DNA of 64,000 nt from Brevibacillus_H ginsengisoli (GCF_050113715.1 NZ_JBNJQR010000001.1:434001-498000), one strand, 5' to 3'. Shown: positions 46,091 through 54,856, counted from the first letter of the stretch. The notes: generated from the sequence alone by a model not told the origin. Program-made: numbers and translations.

Positions 46091-47374
46091 ATGAACATGT
46101 TCGTCGATCAAGTGAAAATCTATGTGAAGGGCGGAGACGGCGGCAATGGAGCCGTTTCGTTCCGACGCGAGAAATATGTACCGTTGGGTGGACCTGCGGG
46201 TGGAGACGGAGGACGTGGAGCAGACGTTGTCTTTATAGTAGATGAAGGACTGCGTACACTGGTCGATTTCCGCTATCAGCGTCATTTTAAGGCTCCGCGG
46301 GGAGAGAACGGACGCAACAAGTCCATGCATGGCGCGGGTTCAGAAGATATGATCGTTCGTGTTCCACCAGGTACTGTTGTGTATGATACCAATACAGGCG
46401 AGGTCATCGCCGATTTAACCACTCATGGACAACGTGCCATCATTGCCAAAGGTGGTCGCGGTGGCCGCGGAAATATTCGTTTTGCAACGTCAGCGAACCC
46501 GGCTCCGGAAATTGCGGAGAACGGTGAACCGGGACAAGAGCGCGATGTCACGTTGGAATTGAAGCTTTTAGCGGACGTGGGTCTGGTTGGCTATCCGAGT
46601 GTGGGTAAATCCACGCTGCTTTCGGTTGTGACAGCTGCGCGCCCTAAGATTGCCGCATATCATTTTACCACGCTGAGTCCGAATCTGGGTGTCGTTGATA
46701 TGGGCGAGCGTAGCTTTGTTCTTGCCGACTTGCCTGGACTGATTGAGGGAGCTCATGAAGGTATTGGACTAGGTCATCAGTTCTTGCGCCATGTAGAGCG
46801 TACCCGAATTATCGTTCATGTCATTGATATGGCAGGAACTGAGGGGCGCGATCCGTATGAAGACTTTTTGCGGATCAACGAGGAATTGAAGATGTACAAC
46901 GCCAAACTAGAGGATCGCCCTCAAGTGATTGCGGCCAACAAAATGGACATGCCCGAAGCGGAAGAGCATTTGAACAAATTCAAGCAGCATGTTCCTGAGA
47001 TTCCGATTTACCCTATTTCTGCTTTAACCAGACAAGGGATTCAAGAATTAATGTACGGTTTGGCTGATTTGCTGGATACGCTTCCGGACAAGGTGCAAGT
47101 GGAAGAAGTGGCAGAGGTAGAAGAACGTGTCGTGTTCAAAGCGGAACCAGAGGATATCGGTTTCTATGTATCACGAGATAATGAAGTGTATGTAGTGAGT
47201 GGAGAGAAGATTGAGAAGCTGGTACGGATGACGAATCTTAACAGCTATGACTCTATTCAACGTTTTGCCCGAATGATGCGCAACATGGGAGTCGACCAGG
47301 CGCTTCGTAATAAAGGTGCAAAGGATGGAGATACCGTACGCATTGGAGATTTTGAATTCGAGTTTGTTGAATAG
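46091..47374 (+). CDS. obgE: Obg GTPase
   Basis: The product has 427 residues. The glycine-rich Obg fold (about 1-158; KGGDGGNGAVSFRREKYVP), the GTPase domain with G1 GYPSVGKST, G3 DLPG and G4 NKMD, and a C-terminal OCT domain (about 350-427) are all present. It is an essential ribosome-assembly and stress GTPase; in B. subtilis it is needed for sporulation and sigma-B activation. A ribosome site AGAGGTG precedes the ATG. Confidence 0.97.
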   Translation: MNMFVDQVKIYVKGGDGGNGAVSFRREKYVPLGGPAGGDGGRGADVVFIVDEGLRTLVDFRYQRHFKAPRGENGRNKSMHGAGSEDMIVRVPPGTVVYDTNTGEVIADLTTHGQRAIIAKGGRGGRGNIRFATSANPAPEIAENGEPGQERDVTLELKLLADVGLVGYPSVGKSTLLSVVTAARPKIAAYHFTTLSPNLGVVDMGERSFVLADLPGLIEGAHEGIGLGHQFLRHVERTRIIVHVIDMAGTEGRDPYEDFLRINEELKMYNAKLEDRPQVIAANKMDMPEAEEHLNKFKQHVPEIPIYPISALTRQGIQELMYGLADLLDTLPDKVQVEEVAEVEERVVFKAEPEDIGFYVSRDNEVYVVSGEKIEKLVRMTNLNSYDSIQRFARMMRNMGVDQALRNKGAKDGDTVRIGDFEFEFVE

Positions 47375-47394
47375 AAAAGAGATGATGCTTAAGC

Positions 47395-48027
47395 ATGTTA
47401 GACCCATTTATTCAGGATAAATTACTTCAGCGTGGTCTTACTGTCCGATTTGCCAACTCCCGACTGGTTGGTCCTCCGTTGGATGGTATCATCGAGCATG
47501 CAAGCGGCAAATTTTTAGTCATTTCCTTTGAACGTTCAACCCCTACGAGAAGTCTCGTTGGCTCTACTATCCGCATGGATCTGGATACGGTGAATTACAC
47601 GGTCCAGATCCAGTTGGAGGTAGTGAATGAACAAAACGTTTTACCTGTTCATCTGCTTGGCTTGACTCCGATTCATATCGATCAGGAGATGAAGGTTTCC
47701 ACCGCTCTTATCAAGCCAGATTACATCATCAATGTGCCGTATAAGGTTATGGGTGCCAAGCCGAACGAAGAACATGGAGAAGGCGTCATACTAGAAATAG
47801 CGCCGGATAAGCTTATCATGGGGACAGACGGGTATGTCGCGGTCGGAGATTTTATTAATTTGTCTTTCATCGTACCCAAGAGCAAGGAACAATTCGTGGC
47901 AATGGCTCAAGTACTCGAGAAGCGGTTTGAAAATGGTAGTTCGAAAGTTACGCTTCAGTTTATCAATTTGGATGGCCATCACGGTAAATTAATCGAACAA
48001 TACTATAATAGAACCCGTAAAAAGTAA
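47395..48027 (+). CDS. Unrecognised protein, possibly PilZ-like
   Basis: The product has 210 residues with no signal peptide or membrane segment. It appears as two beta-rich halves, about 1-105 and 110-205. The layout resembles a YcgR N-terminal domain followed by a PilZ domain, with VILEIAPDKLIMGTDGYVAVGDFINLSFIVP in the place of the PilZ sheet. The c-di-GMP-binding arginines and the D/NxSxxG motif are not visible, so binding is doubtful. It lies 20 bases after obgE and ends at its own terminator. The ribosome site is weak. Confidence 0.6.
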   Translation: MLDPFIQDKLLQRGLTVRFANSRLVGPPLDGIIEHASGKFLVISFERSTPTRSLVGSTIRMDLDTVNYTVQIQLEVVNEQNVLPVHLLGLTPIHIDQEMKVSTALIKPDYIINVPYKVMGAKPNEEHGEGVILEIAPDKLIMGTDGYVAVGDFINLSFIVPKSKEQFVAMAQVLEKRFENGSSKVTLQFINLDGHHGKLIEQYYNRTRKK

Positions 48028-48066
48028 CATCCTCCTTTTTATACTAGGTAGGATGTCTTATTTTTT
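48027..48066 (+). terminator. Terminator after the PilZ-like gene
   Basis: ACATCCT (48027-48033) pairs with AGGATGT (48050-48056), extended by CCT/AGG inside, followed by CTTATTTTTT. Confidence 0.75.
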
Positions 48067-48148
48067 GCTGGAAAGGTTTTCCCTCGCTTTTATTCAGGGT
48101 AATATCTCCTTAGGCTGTCAAATCGCTACAGATGGAGGAGACCTACAC

Positions 48149-49381
48149 ATGAGAAAATGGTCAATATTACTGCTTTGTTTTGTACTTCTATTTACATTTG
48201 GCTCAGCAACCTTCGCAAAAACGGTGGATAAACAAAAGGAAAAAACAGTAAGAGTAAGTGGGGCTATAACAGCCGTAGACCCTCAAGCCAGCACAATTAC
48301 TGTTCAGGCTAAAGGCGGCACGATTCTACTTACCATCGATCGTTCATCCAAAGTAAGAGTAACAGAATTCAAAAATCCAACGCTTGCCGATATCTGGGTA
48401 GGCGACCAAGCGACAGCTACATACGTTCAAAAAGACGATTTGAATACCCTAAAAGAAATCCAGGTCTTCAAGAAGAGAGGGTATGTCAGAGGGGCAGTGG
48501 ATTCCGTTGATACTGAGGGTCAGACCCTATCAGTAGCGGGCGGTAAAAAAATCGCGGTTTCCGATAAAACGGTTATCCGAATGAAAAAAGATAAGTTAAC
48601 GTTGGCAGATCTTATAGCAGGGGATCAAATCGAGGCAAGCGGATTTCTTAAAGAGGGAGTTCTTCAAGCCGCTCAGATCGAGGTAAAACGTACCATAGCA
48701 ACGGTTAGAGGCAAGATTGAATCCATTCAAGCAGACAAAAATCAGCTCGTTGTCGCTGGTATGACAGTAAATGTTAAATCCAGTACAAAGCTTCGTCTGA
48801 TGGAGTTCAATGCCAAGTTTGCTGACTTGCTCGTTGGGGATCAAGTAGTCGTTGTTGGCACGAAAAAATTGGACACCCTTGATGCGACTACGATCAATGT
48901 AAACCGAAAAGTAGAAACGCTTGAGGGGAAAGTCACAGGCATAGATACAAATAACCATACCATTTCCCTTGGAGACAAACTCATCACCATTTCTGATCAG
49001 ACCAAGATTGTTAAAGATGGCAAATACATCTCTTTGGAAAAGATTCAGGTCGGAACCGATGTAGAAGCAAAAGGGTACATCGCTGGGGACAAGATGATTG
49101 CTTTGAGAGTGAATGTGAAAAAACAAGAGGATAGCAAAGACGTAAGTGTAACAGGAAGCATTGACCAAATCAACTTCACTGCCAAGACCATGGTAGTTGC
49201 AGGTAAATCTGTGTTGATTACAGATTCAATGGTGGTGACCGATGACAAGGACCAAAAAATTGCCTTGACTGATCTAAAAACGGGTCTAACCGTAGAAGTA
49301 ACCGGAGAATGGAAGGATAACAAGATCAAGGCAAAGAAAATCAAGGTTCAAGCTCAAGCGCCAGTCGTACCACAACCATAA
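48149..49381 (+). CDS. Secreted protein with five DUF5666-like repeats
   Basis: ATG 48149 follows GGAGGAG; the longer frame from 48053 runs through the terminator. The product has 410 residues with a signal peptide ending near ATFA. Five similar modules of about 70 residues follow, each starting with a VxGxIxxxD-type strand and ending with a VGDxVxVxG strand, the DUF5666 pattern (small beta barrels of unknown function). A short Pro/Gln tail ends the chain. No wall anchor is seen. It is monocistronic, between two terminators. An extracellular or wall-associated structural role is a guess. Confidence 0.7.
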   Translation: MRKWSILLLCFVLLFTFGSATFAKTVDKQKEKTVRVSGAITAVDPQASTITVQAKGGTILLTIDRSSKVRVTEFKNPTLADIWVGDQATATYVQKDDLNTLKEIQVFKKRGYVRGAVDSVDTEGQTLSVAGGKKIAVSDKTVIRMKKDKLTLADLIAGDQIEASGFLKEGVLQAAQIEVKRTIATVRGKIESIQADKNQLVVAGMTVNVKSSTKLRLMEFNAKFADLLVGDQVVVVGTKKLDTLDATTINVNRKVETLEGKVTGIDTNNHTISLGDKLITISDQTKIVKDGKYISLEKIQVGTDVEAKGYIAGDKMIALRVNVKKQEDSKDVSVTGSIDQINFTAKTMVVAGKSVLITDSMVVTDDKDQKIALTDLKTGLTVEVTGEWKDNKIKAKKIKVQAQAPVVPQP

Positions 49382-49390
49382 CAATATGTT

Positions 49391-49423
49391 AAAAAAGCCA
49401 GGGAGAAGCTCCCTGGCTTTTTT
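49391..49423 (+). terminator. Strong terminator after the DUF5666-like gene
   Basis: AAAAAAGCCAGGGAG pairs with CTCCCTGGCTTTTTT over a three-base loop; it works in both directions. Confidence 0.92.
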
Positions 49424-49432
49424 AAATGAATA

Positions 49433-49475
49433 GAAAGTATAAATTTTTTTCGGTAGGAAAGAAATTTATACTTTC
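49433..49475. repeat. 14-bp perfect inverted repeat
   Basis: GAAAGTATAAATTT (49433-49446) and AAATTTATACTTTC (49462-49475) are exact inverted copies with a 15-base spacer. No T run follows, so it is not a terminator; it lies at the left end of the structured intergenic element. Confidence 0.8.
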
Positions 49476-49510
49476 CTTCCTTTCACTAAGAAAAGAGTTT
49501 CGTCCACTTC

Positions 49511-49702
49511 TAGTCTCCTTGGAAGTGACGCCCAGGGAACGAACGGAGAAAGGGATCCGAGCCGCCACCCAACCCCAAAGGGGCGCGAAGCGTTTGGCGG
49601 CTCCCCTTTCGGAGGTAGTGAGCGTGCTATTTAACATCCATGCGAACTTCCACAGAGCGCGTTTCGGCCCCCCGATGAGAGGGGGTAAAGGGACGAAGCT
49701 CT
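49511..49702. other. GC-rich, highly foldable intergenic element (possible structured RNA or small mobile repeat)
   Basis: Several perfectly nested pairings exist without a coding gene. AAAGGG (49549-49554) plus GAGCCGCC (49559-49566) pair with GGCGGCTC plus CCCTTT (49596-49609), leaving only a four-base bulge. Inside are two small hairpins CCCC-AAA-GGGG and CGC-GAA-GCG, forming a multibranch loop. TGGAAGT (49520-49526) pairs with ACTTCCA (49646-49652) around this, and AGAGC + TTCG pairs with CGAA + GCTCT (49654-49702) around a CCCCC/GGGGG hairpin. The DNA is richer in G+C than its flanks. It lies between the 3' ends of two convergent genes. Confidence 0.5.
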
Positions 49703-49709
49703 TTTCTCC

Positions 49710-49874
49710 CTACCCAATCCCAGGATGATGTTTTTTGCTATTTCCTCCGCCAACATCTGGATCGACTGGCTTACGATCTCGGGTTTCGGCACCGAATTGG
49801 TCCAAGTCACTTGGTTTACCAGGAGGATGGTTGTTACGGCTCTCGCTTTTGTCAAATTTTCTTCGTCCACCCAT
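49710..49874 (-). CDS. 54-residue hydrophilic protein
   Basis: A small gene too short for a usual cut-off. ATG 49874 follows GGGAG at nine-base spacing. The product starts MGGRRKFDKSESRNNHPPG and ends NSKKHHPGIG; it is rich in Gly, Asp, Lys, His and Pro, with no hydrophobic segment. The good ribosome site and its stop just before the structured element favour a real gene. Small Gly/His/Asn-rich proteins of this kind are often made in spores, but no family is recognised. Confidence 0.6.
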   Translation of the reverse strand: MGGRRKFDKSESRNNHPPGKPSDLDQFGAETRDRKPVDPDVGGGNSKKHHPGIG

Positions 49875-49993
49875 CACTAATCACTCCCTTGTGGTGAAGG
49901 ATTCGTTCGAGACTATTGTGCGCAATAAGCAAGTCGTTCATGTATGTTCAACCTCAATTGCTAAACAATTTCTACAACTATAAGAATTTGGGC

Positions 49994-50022
49994 TTGTAAC
50001 GGGAAGATTACTCTTATATAAT
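49994..50022 (+). promoter_or_regulatory. Promoter of the thrR-hom-thrC-thrB operon
   Basis: TTGTAA (49994-49999) and TATAAT (50017-50022) are 17 bases apart, about 40 bases before the start codon at 50063. Confidence 0.7.
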
Positions 50023-50062
50023 GTCTCCTATGGGTAAACATTTGTATCCTTATGGAGGACAT

Positions 50063-50509
50063 ATGACGAAACGTGAAGAGAAGTTTTATCTTATTCGTGC
50101 CGATATCCTTCCGGAGTCGATTCTCAAGACCATCGAAGTAAAAAAATTGTTGGAATCGGGCGAAGCAGACACGGTTAATGAAGCAGTTGAGCGCATTGGC
50201 TTAAGTCGAAGTGCTTTCTATAAATACAAGGATGGTATTTTTGCGTTCAACGCCATGATGAGTGAAGAGATAATCACGGTTAATTTGACCTTGGAGCATC
50301 GGGCAGGTGTCTTGTCCAAGGTTCTGCAGTTTGTTGCTGAAAAAGGTGGTAACGTCTTGACGATCAATCAGACTATTCCGCTTCAAGGAATAGCCAATGT
50401 GGCCATGTCTGTTGATTTGGCGCATTTGTTGATCCCAAGCACAGAATTATTAGATTCGCTCCAACAGATGATTGGTGTTCGCAAAGCGATGATTGTTGGG
50501 CGAGGATAG
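50063..50509 (+). CDS. thrR: ACT-domain regulator (PheB / ThrR family)
   Basis: ATG 50063 follows TGGAGG; the frame from 50021 includes leader. The product has 148 residues. The N-terminal part has a helix-turn-helix-like segment (TVNEAVERIGLSRSAFYKYKDGIF), and the C-terminal part is an ACT domain (TLEHRAGVLSKVLQFVAEKGGNVLTINQ). This is the UPF0735 / PheB family; the B. subtilis member was reported to repress threonine genes and renamed ThrR. Its place directly before hom-thrC-thrB supports that role here. Confidence 0.85.
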   Translation: MTKREEKFYLIRADILPESILKTIEVKKLLESGEADTVNEAVERIGLSRSAFYKYKDGIFAFNAMMSEEIITVNLTLEHRAGVLSKVLQFVAEKGGNVLTINQTIPLQGIANVAMSVDLAHLLIPSTELLDSLQQMIGVRKAMIVGRG

Positions 50510-50549
50510 ACGAGAAGGATAGAGAATCGGTGGAGAGGGTGGATGTTAC

Positions 50550-51845
50550 ATGAAGCAAACAGTGAAGATTGGGTTAATGGGATTTGGAACAGTTGGTACT
50601 GGAGTGGTGCGTATTATCCAAGGCCACCAAGAGGATTTATTGATTCAAACAGGTCTTGGCATTGAAATTCATAAAATTCTCGTGCAGGACAAAGTAAAGG
50701 CGAGAAGCCTGAATACTGTCCAACATTTGATTTCCACTGAACCGAATGACCTATTGCTTGATCCAGAAATTGACGTAATCGTTGAAGTAATTGGCGGGAT
50801 CCATCCGACCAAGGAATACATTCTAACCGCGTTGGAGCATGGCAAGCATGTCGTCACCGCCAACAAGGATCTCATGGCGCTACACGGCGGAGAAATTCTC
50901 AAAAAGGCTCAAGAAAACAATTGTGACGTGTTCTATGAAGCGAGCGTAGCAGGTGGAATTCCAATTCTGCGTGCTCTGGTAGAAGGCTTCTCATCCGATC
51001 GCATCACCAAAATGATGGGTATCGTCAATGGAACCACTAACTATATTTTGACCAAGATGAGTCAGGAAGGTGCCGAATACGCTGACGTCCTGAAGGAAGC
51101 GCAGGCCCTTGGCTATGCCGAAGCAAATCCAACCTCCGATGTGGAGGGGCTGGATGCTGCCCGCAAAATGGCCATTCTCGCAACGCTTGGCTTCCGCGTC
51201 GCGATGAATCTGGATGAAGTGGATGTCAAAGGGATTAGCAAAGTAAGCAAGGAAGACATCTCCTATGGTAAAAAGCTTGGCTATGAAGTGAAATTGTTAG
51301 GCTTGGCTAAGCGCGACAATGAAGAGATCGAGGTTAGTGTACAGCCAACCATGATTCACAAGTCTCACCCGTTGGCTTCCGTGAATGGCGTATTCAATGC
51401 GGTGTATGTTCACGGAGAAGCGGTGGGTGAAACCATGTTCTATGGCCCTGGCGCCGGTGAGCTTCCTACGGCAACCGCTGTTGTTTCCGACTTGGTGACC
51501 GTTGTCAAAAACATGAAGCTTGGTGTCAATGGACGAGGAATGGTCGCTCCTTACAAAGAAAAGAAATTAAAAACAGATGATAAGATCATGTCCAAGTATT
51601 TTATTCGGATTATTGTGGCAGATAGACGCGGTGTGCTTGCTCAAATTACTCAGTTGATGGCTGACAAGGATATCAGCCTCGATCAAGTCCTTCAACAACC
51701 GTACAACTCCGGCAAGCAGTCTGAAATTACCATGGTGACGCATACGGCCTCGAAGAAGAATATGGACGACGTGCTGATGATCATGAGTGACATGGAGATC
51801 GTAGAAGAAGTGAAAAGCTGCTATCGTGTGGAAGGGGGAGAATAA
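50550..51845 (+). CDS. hom: Homoserine dehydrogenase
   Basis: Reduces aspartate semialdehyde to homoserine with NAD(P)H. The product has 431 residues. The nucleotide motif GLMGFGTVGTGVV is at the N-terminus, the catalytic domain includes KPTSDVEGLDAARKMAIL-like sequence (NPTSDVEGLDAARK), and a C-terminal ACT domain (about 350-431) suggests threonine feedback control. It follows thrR by 40 bases and is followed by thrC two bases after its stop. Confidence 0.97.
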   Translation: MKQTVKIGLMGFGTVGTGVVRIIQGHQEDLLIQTGLGIEIHKILVQDKVKARSLNTVQHLISTEPNDLLLDPEIDVIVEVIGGIHPTKEYILTALEHGKHVVTANKDLMALHGGEILKKAQENNCDVFYEASVAGGIPILRALVEGFSSDRITKMMGIVNGTTNYILTKMSQEGAEYADVLKEAQALGYAEANPTSDVEGLDAARKMAILATLGFRVAMNLDEVDVKGISKVSKEDISYGKKLGYEVKLLGLAKRDNEEIEVSVQPTMIHKSHPLASVNGVFNAVYVHGEAVGETMFYGPGAGELPTATAVVSDLVTVVKNMKLGVNGRGMVAPYKEKKLKTDDKIMSKYFIRIIVADRRGVLAQITQLMADKDISLDQVLQQPYNSGKQSEITMVTHTASKKNMDDVLMIMSDMEIVEEVKSCYRVEGGE

Positions 51846-51847
51846 AC

Positions 51848-52918
51848 ATGTCTAGACAAGAAGGAATCATTGAGCGTTACCGTGAGTTCTTGGCTGTCAC
51901 TGACAAGACTCCCGCTTTGTCTCTTCATGAAGGGAGCACTCCCCTCATTCACGCAAGCAATTTATCCAAACAACTGGGTGTCGAGCTGTACCTGAAGTAT
52001 GAAGGTCTGAATCCAACTGGATCATTCAAGGACCGGGGAATGGTCATGGCTGTTGCTAAAGCGCTTGAGGAGGGAAGCAACACGATTATGTGCGCTTCCA
52101 CAGGTAATACCTCAGCAGCCGCAGCCGCATATGCCGCAAGAGCCAATATGCGTTGTATTGTGTTGATTCCCAACGGCAATATTTCATTAGGGAAACTGGC
52201 GCAAGCATTCGTGTATGGTGCGGAAGTGATCGCGATTGACGGCAACTTTGATGATGCGCTGACAATTGTTCGAGAGATTACGGCTGATGAACCAATTACA
52301 CTGGTGAACTCCGTGAATCCTTACCGAATCGAAGGACAAAAAACAGCTTCATTCGAGATTTGTGAAGCCCTCGGGAAAGCCCCTGACATTCTGACGATTC
52401 CAGTTGGGAATGCGGGCAATATTACGGCGTATTGGAAAGGGTTCAAGGAATTCCATCAAGCAGGTCGTGTAGACAATCTACCGCGGATGTATGGCTTTCA
52501 GGCAGCAGGTGCGGCACCTCTGGTTCGTGGAGAGACAGTTACCAATCCTGAGACGATTGCGACGGCAATTCGGATCGGAAATCCAGCCAGCAAAGAAGGG
52601 GCACTAAATGCCCTTCGCGAATCTGACGGTCATATCGACGCCGTTACCGATGATGAGATCCTTGAAGCCTACAAGCTTTTGGCTAGTCAAGAAGGGGTAT
52701 TCTGTGAACCTGCTTCCGCCGCATCCGTAGCGGGTGTGATTAAGCTCAAGCGTGCCGGCGAACTCCCTGAAGGAATTACGATTGCTTGTGTCCTTACAGG
52801 TAATGGTCTCAAAGACCCGAATATTGCCTTAAAAGCTGTAGCGGCTGAACCTCGCGTTGTATCGGCCACCAGAGAAGCGGTCATGAGCGTGATACGCGAG
52901 AAAAAAGCAGGTGAGTAA
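51848..52918 (+). CDS. thrC: Threonine synthase
   Basis: A PLP enzyme that converts phosphohomoserine to threonine. The product has 356 residues, the short (class II) type. The PLP lysine is Lys61 in NPTGSFKDRG, with the SSGNTSAAAAAYAAR-like CASTGNTSAA loop and the C-terminal LTGNGLKDP. A strong GGGGGAG precedes the start. thrB follows immediately. Confidence 0.97.
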   Translation: MSRQEGIIERYREFLAVTDKTPALSLHEGSTPLIHASNLSKQLGVELYLKYEGLNPTGSFKDRGMVMAVAKALEEGSNTIMCASTGNTSAAAAAYAARANMRCIVLIPNGNISLGKLAQAFVYGAEVIAIDGNFDDALTIVREITADEPITLVNSVNPYRIEGQKTASFEICEALGKAPDILTIPVGNAGNITAYWKGFKEFHQAGRVDNLPRMYGFQAAGAAPLVRGETVTNPETIATAIRIGNPASKEGALNALRESDGHIDAVTDDEILEAYKLLASQEGVFCEPASAASVAGVIKLKRAGELPEGITIACVLTGNGLKDPNIALKAVAAEPRVVSATREAVMSVIREKKAGE

Positions 52919-52921
52919 AAA

Positions 52922-53863
52922 GTGAATAACCGAACCGTCCGGGTAAAAATCCCAGCGAGTACCGCCAATCTGGGATCTGGCTTTGACGCGGTAGGGATGG
53001 CGTTTCAATTATATACCACCATCCTGATGCGAGAAGCCGAGGTAACAAGCATTCATTTACATGGGAAAGAAATGGAAGGGGTCCCTCTGGATAAAAGCAA
53101 CCTGCTGTATCAGGTGGCTCAATCCCTCTACCGTGAAGCAGGTCTGGCTGACCCTGAATTATATATGGAGGTTCAGACCGACGTTCCATTGACGCGCGGA
53201 CTTGGAAGCAGTGCCACAGCTATTGTGGGGGCTCTGGTTGCGGCCAATGCGTTAGCGGGCGAACCTTTTACCAAAGAGCAATTGTTCTACATGGCCAGCA
53301 AATGGGAAGGACATCCAGATAATGTGGGGGCATCCTTATTTGGTGGAATTATTGTGGCGACCATGCCAGAGGAAGATGAGGGCAAGGAAATCCCTTATGT
53401 GCGTCTTGATGCGCCTGAAGGTCTCAAAACCTTAGTGGTCATCCCGCAATATCATCTGTCCACGGAAAAAGCCAGGCATGTGCTTCCTGAAACGTATGAG
53501 AAGAAGGACATGGTTTACTCCATCGGCAGGAGCGCTTTATTGATCGCATCATTAGCCAGTGGCAAGTTGGAGGTTTTAACACAAGCGATGAGGGATCGCA
53601 TGCATCAGCCTTACCGCAGCCAATTAGTACCTGGTTTGAGTGAAATGCTAAGCGATGCCTATTTACATGGAGCCATCGGGACTGCTTTAAGCGGGGCGGG
53701 TCCCACTGTGCTTTTCTTTTACAAGGAAGATTCGGCTAAAGAAAAATTGCTATCCTTCGTGGATCACCTGATGAGCCATCATAAAATTGCTTACGAAACT
53801 TTGGAACTTCTCGTAGATGAAACAGGAGTAGAGGTTGACGTCTTGTCATCGATTGGCTCATAA
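52922..53863 (+). CDS. thrB: Homoserine kinase
   Basis: A GHMP kinase that phosphorylates homoserine. The start is GTG 52922, three bases after the thrC stop. The product has 313 residues. Motif 1 is PASTANLGSGFDAVGMA, the ATP motif is PLTRGLGSSATAIVGAL, and motif 3 is GAIGTALSGAGPTVL. Completes the thrR-hom-thrC-thrB unit, the order found in Bacillus. Confidence 0.96.
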   Translation: MNNRTVRVKIPASTANLGSGFDAVGMAFQLYTTILMREAEVTSIHLHGKEMEGVPLDKSNLLYQVAQSLYREAGLADPELYMEVQTDVPLTRGLGSSATAIVGALVAANALAGEPFTKEQLFYMASKWEGHPDNVGASLFGGIIVATMPEEDEGKEIPYVRLDAPEGLKTLVVIPQYHLSTEKARHVLPETYEKKDMVYSIGRSALLIASLASGKLEVLTQAMRDRMHQPYRSQLVPGLSEMLSDAYLHGAIGTALSGAGPTVLFFYKEDSAKEKLLSFVDHLMSHHKIAYETLELLVDETGVEVDVLSSIGS

Positions 53864-53914
53864 TACAAGGAAACTTTTAGAATAGAAGAGAATAGGAAGC
53901 CAGGAGAGAGAGCC

Positions 53915-54793
53915 ATGACGAAAAAAATTGGATTTTTGGGTCCATACGGCACGTTTGCTGAGGAAGCAGCCCGTGCCTTTCCGTTTAATGAGCCAGTGTC
54001 TTATAAGCCGTATGGGAGCATTATGGATGTGTTATCAGCAGTCGGCCGTAATGATGTGGAGTACGGAGTCGTGCCGATGGAAAACTCCATTGAGGGTTCT
54101 GTCAATTCTACGCTTGACTGGTTAATTCATGAAGTGGAATTGCCGATCAGCGCAGAGCTGGCACTTCCGATTTCTCAGCATTTATTGGTTGCAAATCGCG
54201 ATACCAAACTTCCGTTGACTTCGATTACTAAAGTGTTGTCTCATCCGCATGCGGTAGCCCAATGTCACAAGTTTATTCAGGACAAATTACCGCATGCCGA
54301 AATCGAATACACCAACAGTACGGCCCTTGCTGCCCAAATGGTGAGCGCGCAACCGGATCAACCATGGGCTGCCATCGCACCCAGACTGTCAGCCAGTGTT
54401 TATCCGCTGATGTTCGCGGAAGAAAATATTCAGGATTATACGAACAACTACACCAAGTTCGTCCTGGTTAGCAAACAGGTTGTGCCGATGCCAGATTCTG
54501 AAACAGAGAAGACCACGACTCTGGTTACACTTCCTGAGGATTTTCCAGGTGCGCTTTATCAGGTCTTGGCCGCGTTTGCTTGGCGCAAAATCAACTTGTC
54601 ACGAATCGAATCACGCCCGACTAAAAAAGGCTTGGGCAGTTACCATTTCGTCATTGATATTGAACAGCGGATGGATGAGGTATTGCTTCCAGGGGCTTTT
54701 GCAGAAATTGAAGCGTTAGGCTGTCAACTTCGCCAATTAGGCACCTATCCGTTTTATGTGTTGAAAGAGAGCATAGCGGCAGGGAAGTCCTGA
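53915..54793 (+). CDS. pheA: Prephenate dehydratase
   Basis: Converts prephenate to phenylpyruvate in phenylalanine synthesis. The product has 292 residues. The catalytic domain carries GPYGTFAEEAA and EYGVVPMENSIEGSVNSTLD, the NTTRF-like region reads NNYTKFVLVS, and a C-terminal ACT domain with SRIESRPTKKGLGSYHFVID binds phenylalanine for feedback inhibition. AGGAGAG precedes the ATG. In Bacillus pheA directly follows pheB; here hom-thrC-thrB lies between them. Confidence 0.96.
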   Translation: MTKKIGFLGPYGTFAEEAARAFPFNEPVSYKPYGSIMDVLSAVGRNDVEYGVVPMENSIEGSVNSTLDWLIHEVELPISAELALPISQHLLVANRDTKLPLTSITKVLSHPHAVAQCHKFIQDKLPHAEIEYTNSTALAAQMVSAQPDQPWAAIAPRLSASVYPLMFAEENIQDYTNNYTKFVLVSKQVVPMPDSETEKTTTLVTLPEDFPGALYQVLAAFAWRKINLSRIESRPTKKGLGSYHFVIDIEQRMDEVLLPGAFAEIEALGCQLRQLGTYPFYVLKESIAAGKS

Positions 54794-54819
54794 ATCGTAT
54801 AGACAATTCAGTTAATAAT

Positions 54820-54856
54820 GGGGGAAAGTCATTGACGGACAGATTCCCCCGTTTTA
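54820..54856 (+). terminator. Terminator of pheA overlapping the ilvE promoter
   Basis: GGGGGAA (54820-54826) pairs with TTCCCCC (54844-54850), followed by GTTTT. The T tract doubles as the upstream end of the -10 box of the next promoter. Confidence 0.6.

Noticed and set aside
49433..49475. Terminator made by the 14-bp palindrome
   Set aside because: AT-rich stem with no T run after it; the true terminator is at 49391-49423.
49426..49728. 100-residue plus-strand frame across the structured element
   Set aside because: Begins right at the terminator without a ribosome site, covers hairpin sequence and has no protein-like pattern.
49631..49870. 79-residue minus-strand frame
   Set aside because: Alternative frame of the 54-residue gene, which has the better ribosome site and composition.
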